A stretch of DNA of 32,574 nucleotides. Source: an uncultured Oscillospiraceae bacterium. GTDB lineage: Bacteria; Bacillota; Clostridia; Oscillospirales; Oscillospiraceae. Under the pieces are notes generated by a model. The model was not told where the DNA came from, did not search any database, and saw nothing but the letters and a program-made list of their open reading frames with translations. The position numbers and the translations under genes are program-made. The DNA is taken from contig CALWYP010000009.1 of the NCBI GenBank assembly GCA_944385795.1, positions 1 through 32,574 of the forward strand. The letters run 5' to 3'. Of the stretch, positions 1 to 6,420 are shown piece after piece; positions within the stretch are counted from its first letter, which is position 1, and each line of letters opens with the position of its first letter.

Positions 1-686
1 TCGAAAACGGCTCCATGAGCTTCACCGGCGACGGCGTCGACCCCGAGATAATGAAGCGCTCCGTGGCCGCGATGAACAAGGTCGGCGGCGTGGGCGTGCC
101 CACCATTAAGCCCTGGAACGTCGAGGCGGTCATGGAAAAGCTCGACATCCTCAACGAGAACAAGATCTTTGCCGCCGCCATGGACATAGACGGCGCGGGC
201 CTGCCCTTCCTCAAGGCCATGAACCCCAACGCGGGCAGCAAGACCGTCGCCGAGCTGCGCGAGATAATCTCCTACGCCAAGATGCCCTTCATCATCAAGG
301 GCATAATGACCGTGCGCGGCGCGGAGAAGGCCGTCGAGGCCGGCGCGAAGGGCATAGTCGTCTCCAACCACGGCGGGCGCGTGCTGGGCCAGACCCGCGC
401 CACCGCCGACGTGCTGCCCGAGATAGCCAAGGCCGTCAAGGGCCAGTGCGTCATCATGGTCGACGGCGGCATCCGCTCCGGCGTGGACGTCTTCAAGGCC
501 CTCGCCCTGGGCGCGGACGCGGTGCTGGTCGGCCGTCCCTTCGTCCCGGCTGTCTACGGCGGCGAGGCCGAGGGTGCGAAGCTGCTCTTCGACAAGTACA
601 AGGCCGAGCTTATAGACACCATGACCATGTGCGGCGCGCAGAAGCTCTCCGACATCTGCGCCGACATGGTGTACCAGGAAAAGTGA
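1..686 (+). CDS. FMN-dependent alpha-hydroxy-acid dehydrogenase/oxidase, 3' part
   Basis: Partial gene: the reading frame is open to the first base, so the start lies outside the window, and an internal ATG at 15 is not the start. The family oxidises L-2-hydroxy acids such as lactate with FMN in a TIM barrel. Visible motifs are PFIIKGI (flavin-contacting Lys), the SNHGGR segment with the catalytic His and substrate Arg, and the phosphate-binding DGGIRSG followed by GADAVLVGRPF. About 228 residues are present of the usual 340 or so. The stop overlaps the GTG start of the next gene, suggesting cotranscription. Lactate as the substrate is not provable here. It could be an oxidase or a dehydrogenase. 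Confidence 0.9.
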   Translation, partial: ENGSMSFTGDGVDPEIMKRSVAAMNKVGGVGVPTIKPWNVEAVMEKLDILNENKIFAAAMDIDGAGLPFLKAMNPNAGSKTVAELREIISYAKMPFIIKGIMTVRGAEKAVEAGAKGIVVSNHGGRVLGQTRATADVLPEIAKAVKGQCVIMVDGGIRSGVDVFKALALGADAVLVGRPFVPAVYGGEAEGAKLLFDKYKAELIDTMTMCGAQKLSDICADMVYQEK

Positions 687-1627
687 AACGCGCGGCCGCT
701 CTGCTTCTCGCGGCGCTGATCCTCTGCCTCCCCGTCCATTCCGACGGGGAGGTTCCTGCGCCGGAGGAGTTTGTGCCGGAGATAATGTCCGCCCACGGGC
801 TGCGCGAGGGGAATTACGCCGTCGCCTTCAAGTCCCTCTACGACGGCGAAACCTGGATGTGCAACGCCGAGGACTACTTCCTCGTGGCGAGCGTATACAA
901 GCTGCCGCTCAACCTCTACTACTACGAGCTGGAGAACGCGGGAGAGCTCGCGCCCGACGAGCTTATCGGCGGCTACGCCCTCGACTTCTGCCATACGGAG
1001 AGCCTGGAGCACTCGAACAACCCCATAAGCCAGATGATGTACAACCGCCTGGGCGGCTACGCCAGCTTCAAGCGCCTGATACTGCCCTACACCGGCTATT
1101 CCGAGCCCGAGCTCGAGCCGGACTACTACAACAAGAACTCCTTCACCGCGCGCATGGTACTGAACATACTGGACTATGTCTGGGAGAACCAGGACGAGCT
1201 TCAGGGGCTCATAGGGCACATGCTCAACGCCCAGCCGGACGACTTCCTCAATTCAGGCGGGCTCGGCTGCCCGATCGCGCAGAAATACGGCTATGAGACT
1301 TACAGCGGCACTCTGCACGTCGCCGTGGCCGGAATAGTCTACGCCGGCGAGCCCTTCCTCATCGCCGTCCTAACCCGCGGCAGCTACGCCGCCGTGAGCG
1401 CCATGGGGGAGCTGGCCGACGCCTTCGCCGAATGGAACGGCGCGCGGGTAAGCGCCGCCAGGGCCGAGGCCGAAGCCGCCGCGGAGCGCCTTGACGCCGA
1501 GCTGGCCGCGCAGGAGGAGGCCCGCCGCGCCTCCGCCGCTGCAGGCGCGGCCCGCGCCCTCGCTGCGGCCCCGCTGCCGGTGTCACTTCCCTGGGATGCC
1601 ATCCTCGCGCCCGAGGGCAAAAACTAA
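683..1627 (+). CDS. Exported class A beta-lactamase-fold serine hydrolase
   Basis: Predicted 314 residues from a GTG overlapping the preceding stop as GTGA; upstream in-frame starts lie inside the previous gene. Residues 1-20 are a signal peptide. The nucleophile motif is S70-V-Y-K73, an S-x-N motif is S111-N-N113, and the KTG equivalent appears to be K201-Y-G203. This is the penicillin-binding/class A beta-lactamase fold. The hydrophobic Ser in KTG's middle position is replaced by Tyr, so beta-lactam hydrolysis cannot be assumed; a peptidoglycan or peptide hydrolase role is equally possible. Residues from about 255 to the end form an Ala/Glu/Arg-rich, probably helical tail not typical of the family. 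It is cotranscribed with the hydroxy-acid dehydrogenase for no obvious reason. Confidence 0.75.
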   Translation: MKRAAALLLAALILCLPVHSDGEVPAPEEFVPEIMSAHGLREGNYAVAFKSLYDGETWMCNAEDYFLVASVYKLPLNLYYYELENAGELAPDELIGGYALDFCHTESLEHSNNPISQMMYNRLGGYASFKRLILPYTGYSEPELEPDYYNKNSFTARMVLNILDYVWENQDELQGLIGHMLNAQPDDFLNSGGLGCPIAQKYGYETYSGTLHVAVAGIVYAGEPFLIAVLTRGSYAAVSAMGELADAFAEWNGARVSAARAEAEAAAERLDAELAAQEEARRASAAAGAARALAAAPLPVSLPWDAILAPEGKN

Positions 1628-1675
1628 ACAGCCGCCGGCAGACGCCGCGGCTGGATATATGGACGCTTAATTCAA

Positions 1676-1703
1676 AAAGGGCCGCCCCGAAGGGCGGCCC
1701 TTT
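1676..1703. terminator. Bidirectional intrinsic terminator
   Basis: Perfect 12-bp stem (AAAGGGCCGCCC with GGGCGGCCCTTT) closed by a CGAA loop. The A-run and T-run at its two ends let it serve both convergent genes, the serine hydrolase on the plus strand and the SLH gene on the minus strand. Confidence 0.9.
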
Positions 1704-1723
1704 CCGTATATCAATATTGCGGC

Positions 1724-3928
1724 TTATAACACATACTCCACGCAGAACCTGTAGAGCATGGCGGCAAGCTGGGCGCGCGTGGCGCCGCCCTGCGGGCTGA
1801 GGCTGCCGTTGCTCATGCCGTTGATAATGCCCTCAGCACAGGCCCACTGCAGGGCCTCGAAAGCGTACTCGCTGATCTTACCGGCGTCGGTGTAGCTGAG
1901 GATGTTGGTGTTGGCGCCAGCGCCGGTGTAGTAGTCTTTGTATTCAGCGTAGCGGTAGAGCATCGTGGCGAGCTCTTCGCGCGTGACGGCCTCGTTCGGG
2001 TCGAACTCCGTCGCGCTGCGGCCCTCGACTATGCCCTCGCTGGCGGCCCAGCGGACGGCCTCTCCGTACCACGCGCCGCCGCTCACGTCGTTGAACGGGA
2101 TGACGTAGTTGACGGTGGGCTCGCCGGCCATGCGCCAGAGTATGGTGACGACCATCGCGCGGGTGGTCGTGGCGTCGGGCGCGAAGGTCGTGCGCGTCAC
2201 GCCGTCCATGAGGCCGGCCTTGTAGACGAAGGCGACGTAGTCGTAGAACCACTGGCTCTTGTGGACGTCCACAAAGGGCATGGTCACGAGCTCAAACTCC
2301 GCGTCTACGGTCACGCGCACGCCCGGCATACGGAAGCGGAAGATGTTGTCACGGACGTGCTCCACCTTCACCTCGTTGCCGCTCGGGCGGGTGACAGTCA
2401 GCTCCTCGAGCCTGTAGCCGGGGTCGGGCTTAACAGTTATGTAAACCCATTCGCCCTCTTCGGCGTAAGTTTCGTCCACGCTGAGGTCGCCGTTGGCGGT
2501 GTTGGCGACGTAGACGCGGTAGGTGCTCGGCGTGGACGCGAAGTCCGCGTCGACAACCACGCGGGCCGCCGGCATACGGAAGGCGTAGACGTTGGCCTTG
2601 ACGTGCCAGATATCGACGTCGGCGCCGTACACCGTGGTGACGGTGAGGTCGCTAAGGTGATATCCGCTGTCGGGGTCGACATAGACCTTGACTATATCGC
2701 CGCGCGCGGCGTCATAGTCGTTGACCCACACGTCGCCGTGGGCGGCGGGCTTGACGTAAACCCTCCAGAGGCCCCAATCCTTGTTAATCTCGAGGGCCTC
2801 GCCGTTGACGGTAAAGCTGCCGCTGTAGCTGTGCCCGCGGAAGGATATGGTGTAGGTGTAGGCGCCGTCGGCCAGGCTCCAGGTGTTGCCGTTGAAGGGG
2901 CTGACCTCCACGCCGCCGTCAAAGACCTTGACCTCCGCGCCGCTGGGGGCGTAGATGGTCACGGGATAGAGCCTGACGACCGGCTCCGGATCGGGTTCGG
3001 GTTCCGGTTCCGGCTCGGGTTCCGGCTCGGGCTCGGGTTCCTCTTCCTCGTTCTCGTCAATGACCGTGCCGTACTTGTCGTCAATGATGCCGCCGAAGGA
3101 GAAGCCCTTGGCGATAGTCAGCGTGACGCCCTCTTCAAGGGAGACAGTGACGGTCTTGTACTCAGAAACATTCTTGTCAATAGTCGCGTCATTCAGGACC
3201 TCGACCGTCTCGCCGCTCCTGGAGGCCATAATCGCAAGGCACAGGTCGGCGTAATAGCAGCCGCCTTCAGTCCTGGCCTCGGCCCTCTCAAGGGCTTCGT
3301 CTACGGGGATCTCTTCCCAACTGCCGTCCTCGTCGAAGAAGGTAACCGTGGGCACGACGGGCTCGGACGGCTCCTCCTCTTCGTCCTCTTCAGGCTTTTC
3401 CGGGGGGGTTATGATCTCGATGAGGGAATCGTCCTCTTCCTCGCCTTCCTCGGGCTCCTCGGTTTCCACGGGCTTCTCGGGTTCCTCAGGCTCCTCGGCT
3501 TCCTCGACAACGAGGCTGCCGGTGACGGTGCCGTTCTTTACGAAGTCGACCCCAGCCTCTATGGTCAGGGTGGCGCCGGACGCGATTTCAAGGGTGACGC
3601 CGGACTTGACCTCAACCGTCCAGCCGCGGTATTCGTCGGCCTTTATCGTGGCGCTCTTCTGAAGGACAACGGTGTCGCCGGCATTGGCTTCGTCGAGCGC
3701 GTCGACGACGGAAGAATAGCCGACCTTGGTCGTCTCATTGTAGCACGCCATGTCCAGATAGCTGTCGTCGGCGGGTTCCACGCCGCCGAAGCCGCCTTCG
3801 ACCGGCTCTATAAGCGAAACGTTATCGTCCCCGGTCGTGATTAGCTCGACGCCGTCGGCCAGCGCCATCATGGGGAGCATGCCCGCTATGAGGCAGAGGC
3901 TCAGCAGGACTGCCAGAAGTTTTTTCAT
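1724..3928 (-). CDS. Secreted SLH-domain surface protein, 734 aa
   Basis: Residues 1-24 are a signal peptide. Two related beta-rich modules (about 55-140 and 200-290) share a pattern of GDTV or GETV, a hydrophobic strand, then GVTLTI or GVTLEI. They are separated by a Glu/Pro-rich acidic linker and followed by an (EP)n tract near 295-317. Two further repeats (about 390-550) carry DSGYHLSDLTV and DPGYRLEELTV with FRMP and VDA(D/E)F, resembling the divergent InlB B-repeat family. Three SLH domains occupy about 553-734; in this family they bind pyruvylated cell-wall polysaccharide and anchor proteins at the surface. GGGAGG lies 9 nt before the ATG. The function beyond surface anchoring is unknown. 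It shares a module with the SLH protein at 6421. Confidence 0.92.
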   Translation of the reverse strand: MKKLLAVLLSLCLIAGMLPMMALADGVELITTGDDNVSLIEPVEGGFGGVEPADDSYLDMACYNETTKVGYSSVVDALDEANAGDTVVLQKSATIKADEYRGWTVEVKSGVTLEIASGATLTIEAGVDFVKNGTVTGSLVVEEAEEPEEPEKPVETEEPEEGEEEDDSLIEIITPPEKPEEDEEEEPSEPVVPTVTFFDEDGSWEEIPVDEALERAEARTEGGCYYADLCLAIMASRSGETVEVLNDATIDKNVSEYKTVTVSLEEGVTLTIAKGFSFGGIIDDKYGTVIDENEEEEPEPEPEPEPEPEPEPDPEPVVRLYPVTIYAPSGAEVKVFDGGVEVSPFNGNTWSLADGAYTYTISFRGHSYSGSFTVNGEALEINKDWGLWRVYVKPAAHGDVWVNDYDAARGDIVKVYVDPDSGYHLSDLTVTTVYGADVDIWHVKANVYAFRMPAARVVVDADFASTPSTYRVYVANTANGDLSVDETYAEEGEWVYITVKPDPGYRLEELTVTRPSGNEVKVEHVRDNIFRFRMPGVRVTVDAEFELVTMPFVDVHKSQWFYDYVAFVYKAGLMDGVTRTTFAPDATTTRAMVVTILWRMAGEPTVNYVIPFNDVSGGAWYGEAVRWAASEGIVEGRSATEFDPNEAVTREELATMLYRYAEYKDYYTGAGANTNILSYTDAGKISEYAFEALQWACAEGIINGMSNGSLSPQGGATRAQLAAMLYRFCVEYVL
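2982..3042 (-). repeat. In-frame hexanucleotide repeat encoding an (EP)n tract
   Basis: About ten near-identical 6-bp units (GGTTCC or GGCTCG on the plus strand) encode alternating Glu-Pro in the large SLH protein. Synonymous variation interrupts the array. It probably forms a stiff spacer and could change length by slippage in multiples of six without a frameshift. Confidence 0.8.
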
Positions 3929-4109
3929 TGAATTGTACCTCCCTAAATTAATTGTTGTCCCGAATGTGGGACGATGTATAGCTATTTTTGTTCCAACGGC
4001 TCACGCCGGTTCTGCGCATATAGCCCACCTCCGTGGTAACAACGAAGAATATCCTCGAATTTTGTGGAATAATTACAACCAACGGGCACAGCGGCCCATC
4101 CTTTTCATC
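3929..4109 (-). promoter_or_regulatory. Structured leader of about 175 nt of the SLH gene
   Basis: This non-coding stretch separates the inferred transcription start (about 4103) from the SLH start codon. It holds a GTCCC/GGGAC hairpin (3957-3972), a hairpin closed by a GNRA-type GTGA loop (3995-4011) and the possible leader ORF. I could not match it to a c-di-GMP, SAM or other riboswitch consensus. The rest of the gap up to 4220 holds the promoter and nothing else I recognise. Confidence 0.4.
3948..4019 (-). CDS. Possible 23-codon leader ORF upstream of the SLH gene
   Basis: On the minus strand GGAGGTG (4026-4032) stands 6 nt before an ATG that opens a 23-codon frame ending in TAA. The peptide begins MRRTGVSRW and ends HIRDNN, is basic at the start and has no membrane segment or homologue I recognise. 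The stop lies 19 nt upstream of the SLH start, just before the SLH ribosome binding site, so translational coupling or leader control is possible. The ORF contains a GTGA-looped hairpin (3995-4011). The Shine-Dalgarno and spacing are as good as those of the real genes nearby, but coding status is inferred from this alone and chance is possible. Confidence 0.4.
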   Translation of the reverse strand: MRRTGVSRWNKNSYTSSHIRDNN

Positions 4110-4138
4110 AGTGTAGCACGTTCGGGAAGATATGGCAA
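4110..4138 (-). promoter_or_regulatory. SigA-type promoter of the SLH gene
   Basis: On the minus strand, -35 TTGCCA (4133-4138), a 17-bp spacer and -10 TACACT (4110-4115) match the vegetative consensus at four and five of six positions. It sits in the AT-richer gap that precedes only this gene. Confidence 0.65.
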
Positions 4139-4220
4139 GCCGTTTCCGGGTTTGTAATACAGTTGAAATATTTGGACATGGAGTTAATTGGGCTTAACCG
4201 CACCGGCGCGCGAAGAAAGC

Positions 4221-4251
4221 GAAAAGCCCGGGGGCCGCAGGGCTCCCGGGC
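4221..4251 (-). terminator. Intrinsic terminator of the zinc-ribbon gene
   Basis: An 11-bp stem with one G-U pair (4226-4236 with 4241-4251) and a 4-nt loop, followed on the minus strand by CTTTTCGCTTT. It begins 13 bp after the stop codon at 4265. Confidence 0.85.
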
Positions 4252-4264
4252 GGGTTTATTCGCT

Positions 4265-4936
4265 TTACGACATATTGTCCCCTATCATGGGCAGGGTGTC
4301 GCTGACGCCGTAGACGGTGCAGGTGATGGTGCAGTTGCCGTTGCCGACCTGGGTAAGGGTGCAGATCGAGGGATTGTTCGCGTCGGGCGTGACGGTGATG
4401 ACGCTCTCGTCGCTGCTGGTCCACTCTATGGCCTCGCTGAGGTTGGTGAGCGTCTGCGGATAGACGACGACGCTTATGGTGAGCGTCTCGCCCGGGCCGT
4501 TCCAGACCGGGTTCATGACGTAGCCCGCGTCGCTGGCGGGGGCGCCGTCGTACCAGATGGTGACGCTCTCAACCGCAGGAGGCGGCGTGGGTGACGGGGT
4601 GAGGACGGGCGGCGTGTAGACCGGCGCGGAGTCGGACGGCGGCACGCTGGGGAAGGTGGTCTGCGGGTCGGCGGTGGAGCCGTTCAGGCTGATGCTGACG
4701 AGCACGACCACGGCGAGTATAACGGCGACGAGAAGTATGCCGCCGAATATGAGCTGCCAGCGGGTGTTGGACGCGGCGCGCTGCCCGGCCTGGGTGCCGG
4801 GATCCGTGCTGGCGCTGGCCGCGGGTACGCGCTCGCTCTGCTTCACGCGGCGCGTGCCGCAGTATGGGCAGCGCCCGCGCAGGCCGGAATATTGCCGGCC
4901 GCAGCGGCGGCAGGTGACACGGGGAATGAAACTCAT
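4265..4936 (-). CDS. Zinc-ribbon, single-pass membrane protein with Ig-like (Big_2) domain
   Basis: Predicted 223 residues. The ATG at 4936 is chosen because GGAGGG sits 6 nt upstream; an in-frame extension to 4999 has no ribosome binding site there. A cytoplasmic zinc ribbon has C9-x2-C12 and C23-x2-C26. Residues 62-83 form one membrane helix. A Pro/Ser/Thr spacer (about 88-120) leads to an Ig-like domain ending near WTSSDESVITV and the final residues, typical of bacterial Big_2 folds. A sensor or adaptor linking a cytoplasmic ribbon to an extracellular Ig domain is inference. No enzyme motif is present. The gene has its own promoter and terminator, so it is a single-gene unit between ypeB and the SLH gene. 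Confidence 0.8.
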   Translation of the reverse strand: MSFIPRVTCRRCGRQYSGLRGRCPYCGTRRVKQSERVPAASASTDPGTQAGQRAASNTRWQLIFGGILLVAVILAVVVLVSISLNGSTADPQTTFPSVPPSDSAPVYTPPVLTPSPTPPPAVESVTIWYDGAPASDAGYVMNPVWNGPGETLTISVVVYPQTLTNLSEAIEWTSSDESVITVTPDANNPSICTLTQVGNGNCTITCTVYGVSDTLPMIGDNMS

Positions 4937-4950
4937 TGGAGTCCCTCCGA

Positions 4951-4971
4951 TCATGCAAAGAGTAATATCAT
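4951..4971 (-). CDS. Possible six-codon leader ORF of the zinc-ribbon gene
   Basis: On the minus strand GGGGAGG (4979-4985) precedes ATG at 4971 by 7 nt, and the frame encodes MILLFA before TGA. It is not in frame with the downstream gene and runs through one arm of the inverted repeat. It is too short to judge as a gene. I list it only because the ribosome binding site is strong and the neighbouring SLH gene shows a similar arrangement. Confidence 0.2.
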   Translation of the reverse strand: MILLFA

Positions 4972-5025
4972 ATCTGAGCCTCCCCTGAGGGATATGCACA
5001 GAAAGCTAACATAATATTACTCTTT
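4957..5025. repeat. Long inverted repeat spanning the zinc-ribbon gene promoter
   Basis: Perfect 12-bp arms AAAGAGTAATAT (4957-4968) and ATATTACTCTTT (5014-5025), with an inner pair CATATC (4969-4974) and GATATG (4991-4996). The -10 box lies inside the upstream arm. It looks like a two-site operator or an RNA hairpin; a T-run beyond the distal arm is also visible on the plus strand. Confidence 0.75.
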
Positions 5026-5042
5026 TTATGCGAATCCGTCAA
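5014..5042 (-). promoter_or_regulatory. SigA-type promoter of the zinc-ribbon gene
   Basis: On the minus strand, -35 TTGACG (5037-5042), a 17-bp spacer and -10 TAATAT (5014-5019). The -35 overlaps the stop codon of ypeB. The predicted start near 5007 gives a leader of about 70 nt that contains most of the inverted repeat. Confidence 0.75.
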
Positions 5043-6295
5043 GACTGATAGGGCTCTATTTTCACCTCGCCGCCACTTTTAGCGTCGATGGACACCGTTA
5101 CGCGGCCGCCCTCCCCATCGGAGCACAGGAAGCTCCAGCAGAGCGCCTCGCCTCCCCCATCGGTGCGCAGCAGCGCCAGGCGGTATCCGAGCGGCGTAAG
5201 CCCGGCGGAGAGCCGCCCCGCCGCCTCCTGGGCGGTGAGCTCAGGGCTCAAATCGCGCTCGCGGTTATACATTATATAATCAGAGGCGTCCACGGAGCAG
5301 ATCTCGCCGTCCCCGCCGAAGCCTACGGAAACCGTGTCGGTCAGGAGCTGGACCCCGTCCTCCACCGGCGCGAAGCTGAGGCCGGAGCCCGTCGCGCCGG
5401 CCCCGACGCGCGTGAATTCGCCGCCGTAGAGCTCCGCCACGAGCTCCAGCGAGCGTTCCTCGGCGTCCACGGGCAGCTCGCCCGAGGGCTCTCCCGCCTC
5501 CACGGCCATTATCCTGCCCTGCTCGCCGTCCACATACACGCGCGTATCGCCGTCTTCGAAGCAGTAGCAGGGCGCGTCCCCGCCCGTAAGCCCGCGCGAG
5601 ACGAGCTTGCCCACGCCCGGGAAGGCCGAGGCCTTTTCCCTCGCCGCCGCCTCGCTCACCTGGCCCGCGCCCGATAGGCCGGGCGCGGCGTCGCGCGCGG
5701 AATAGACGCCGTCGTATTCCAGCTTGGGGAAATCGCCGAGCGCCGCGTCCAGCCCGGCGAGCGCCGAGCCGAGCGTGCCCTCGCCGGGCTGTTCGCCGTA
5801 GCCGTCAAGCCTGAGCTCGCCCGAGTCCAGCGCCGCGAAAGCGCCGCCCATGTCCCGGCTTATGCCGCTCACGGCCTCGGAAAGCTCCTTGAGGGTTTCG
5901 GCCTCGCCCGCGCTTGGCTCCTCCCCGGCCGCCGCGCGGCGCGAGAGGTAGAGGGCGTAGTCGCCCGCGCCGTTTATATACCCGGCCAGGGCCTCCAGCT
6001 CCTGCGTGGAGCCGGGCAGGGCGGCCATGGCCGCCGCCGCGGCCGCGGCGTCCGAGGCGGCCCGCGCGCAGAGATAGGAGCGCATGGCCCCGTCGGCCGA
6101 ATAAGACGCCGCGCGCAGGCCCTCGTCCAGCCCGGCGAGGGCGCCGGCCAGCTCGCCAGCCGCCGCCGAGCCGCGCGCGGCGGCGGCGTAACCGGCCCGC
6201 TCCAGGCGGCCGTCCAGCGAGGCGGCGTAAACCCCAAGGGCGATTATCACGGCGCCAAGGGCGCAGAATATGCCTATGACAAGCGGTTTCTTCAT
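5039..6295 (-). CDS. ypeB: Germination protein YpeB
   Basis: Predicted 418 residues from an ATG with GGAGGT 7 nt upstream; a longer frame to 6328 lacks such a site. Residues 4-25 form a membrane anchor and about 30-190 are Ala-rich helical sequence. The C-terminal half has PepSY-like repeats, with YIMYNRERD and a closing block (ALCWSFLC, then VTVSIDAKSGGEVKIEPYQS) characteristic of YpeB. In Bacillus YpeB sits in the spore inner membrane and holds or stabilises the cortex-lytic enzyme SleB, usually encoded next to it. No sleB is next to this copy: the neighbours are the zinc-ribbon gene and, divergently, an SLH gene. A forespore (SigG) promoter could not be identified by eye. The YpeB assignment is firm at family level. 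Confidence 0.85.
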   Translation of the reverse strand: MKKPLVIGIFCALGAVIIALGVYAASLDGRLERAGYAAAARGSAAAGELAGALAGLDEGLRAASYSADGAMRSYLCARAASDAAAAAAAMAALPGSTQELEALAGYINGAGDYALYLSRRAAAGEEPSAGEAETLKELSEAVSGISRDMGGAFAALDSGELRLDGYGEQPGEGTLGSALAGLDAALGDFPKLEYDGVYSARDAAPGLSGAGQVSEAAAREKASAFPGVGKLVSRGLTGGDAPCYCFEDGDTRVYVDGEQGRIMAVEAGEPSGELPVDAEERSLELVAELYGGEFTRVGAGATGSGLSFAPVEDGVQLLTDTVSVGFGGDGEICSVDASDYIMYNRERDLSPELTAQEAAGRLSAGLTPLGYRLALLRTDGGGEALCWSFLCSDGEGGRVTVSIDAKSGGEVKIEPYQS

Positions 6296-6350
6296 GTAAG
6301 CACCTCCGTCCATAGCTTGCCCGCGCATGTAAAAATTATTTGCGGGGCGA

Positions 6351-6401
6351 TTTGCCGGAACTTCGCGGCGCGTCTTTCGTCATATAGAAAAATCCGGCAA
6401 A
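6351..6401. repeat. Inverted repeat between ypeB and the second SLH gene
   Basis: Perfect 9-bp arms TTTGCCGGA (6351-6359) and TCCGGCAAA (6393-6401) separated by 33 bp in the 125-bp divergent gap. A pair of operator half-sites is possible. No confident promoter was found for either gene in this gap. Confidence 0.5.
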
Positions 6402-6420
6402 AACGCAGGGAGGTAATAGT

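Noticed and set aside
2261..3844. Long open frame opposite the SLH gene
   Set aside because: It lies antisense to a well-supported gene with a ribosome binding site and signal peptide; GC-rich sequence keeps the opposite frame open and the product has no family features.
3929..4109. c-di-GMP (GEMM) or other named riboswitch
   Set aside because: The conserved core elements could not be matched, so only a structured leader is claimed.
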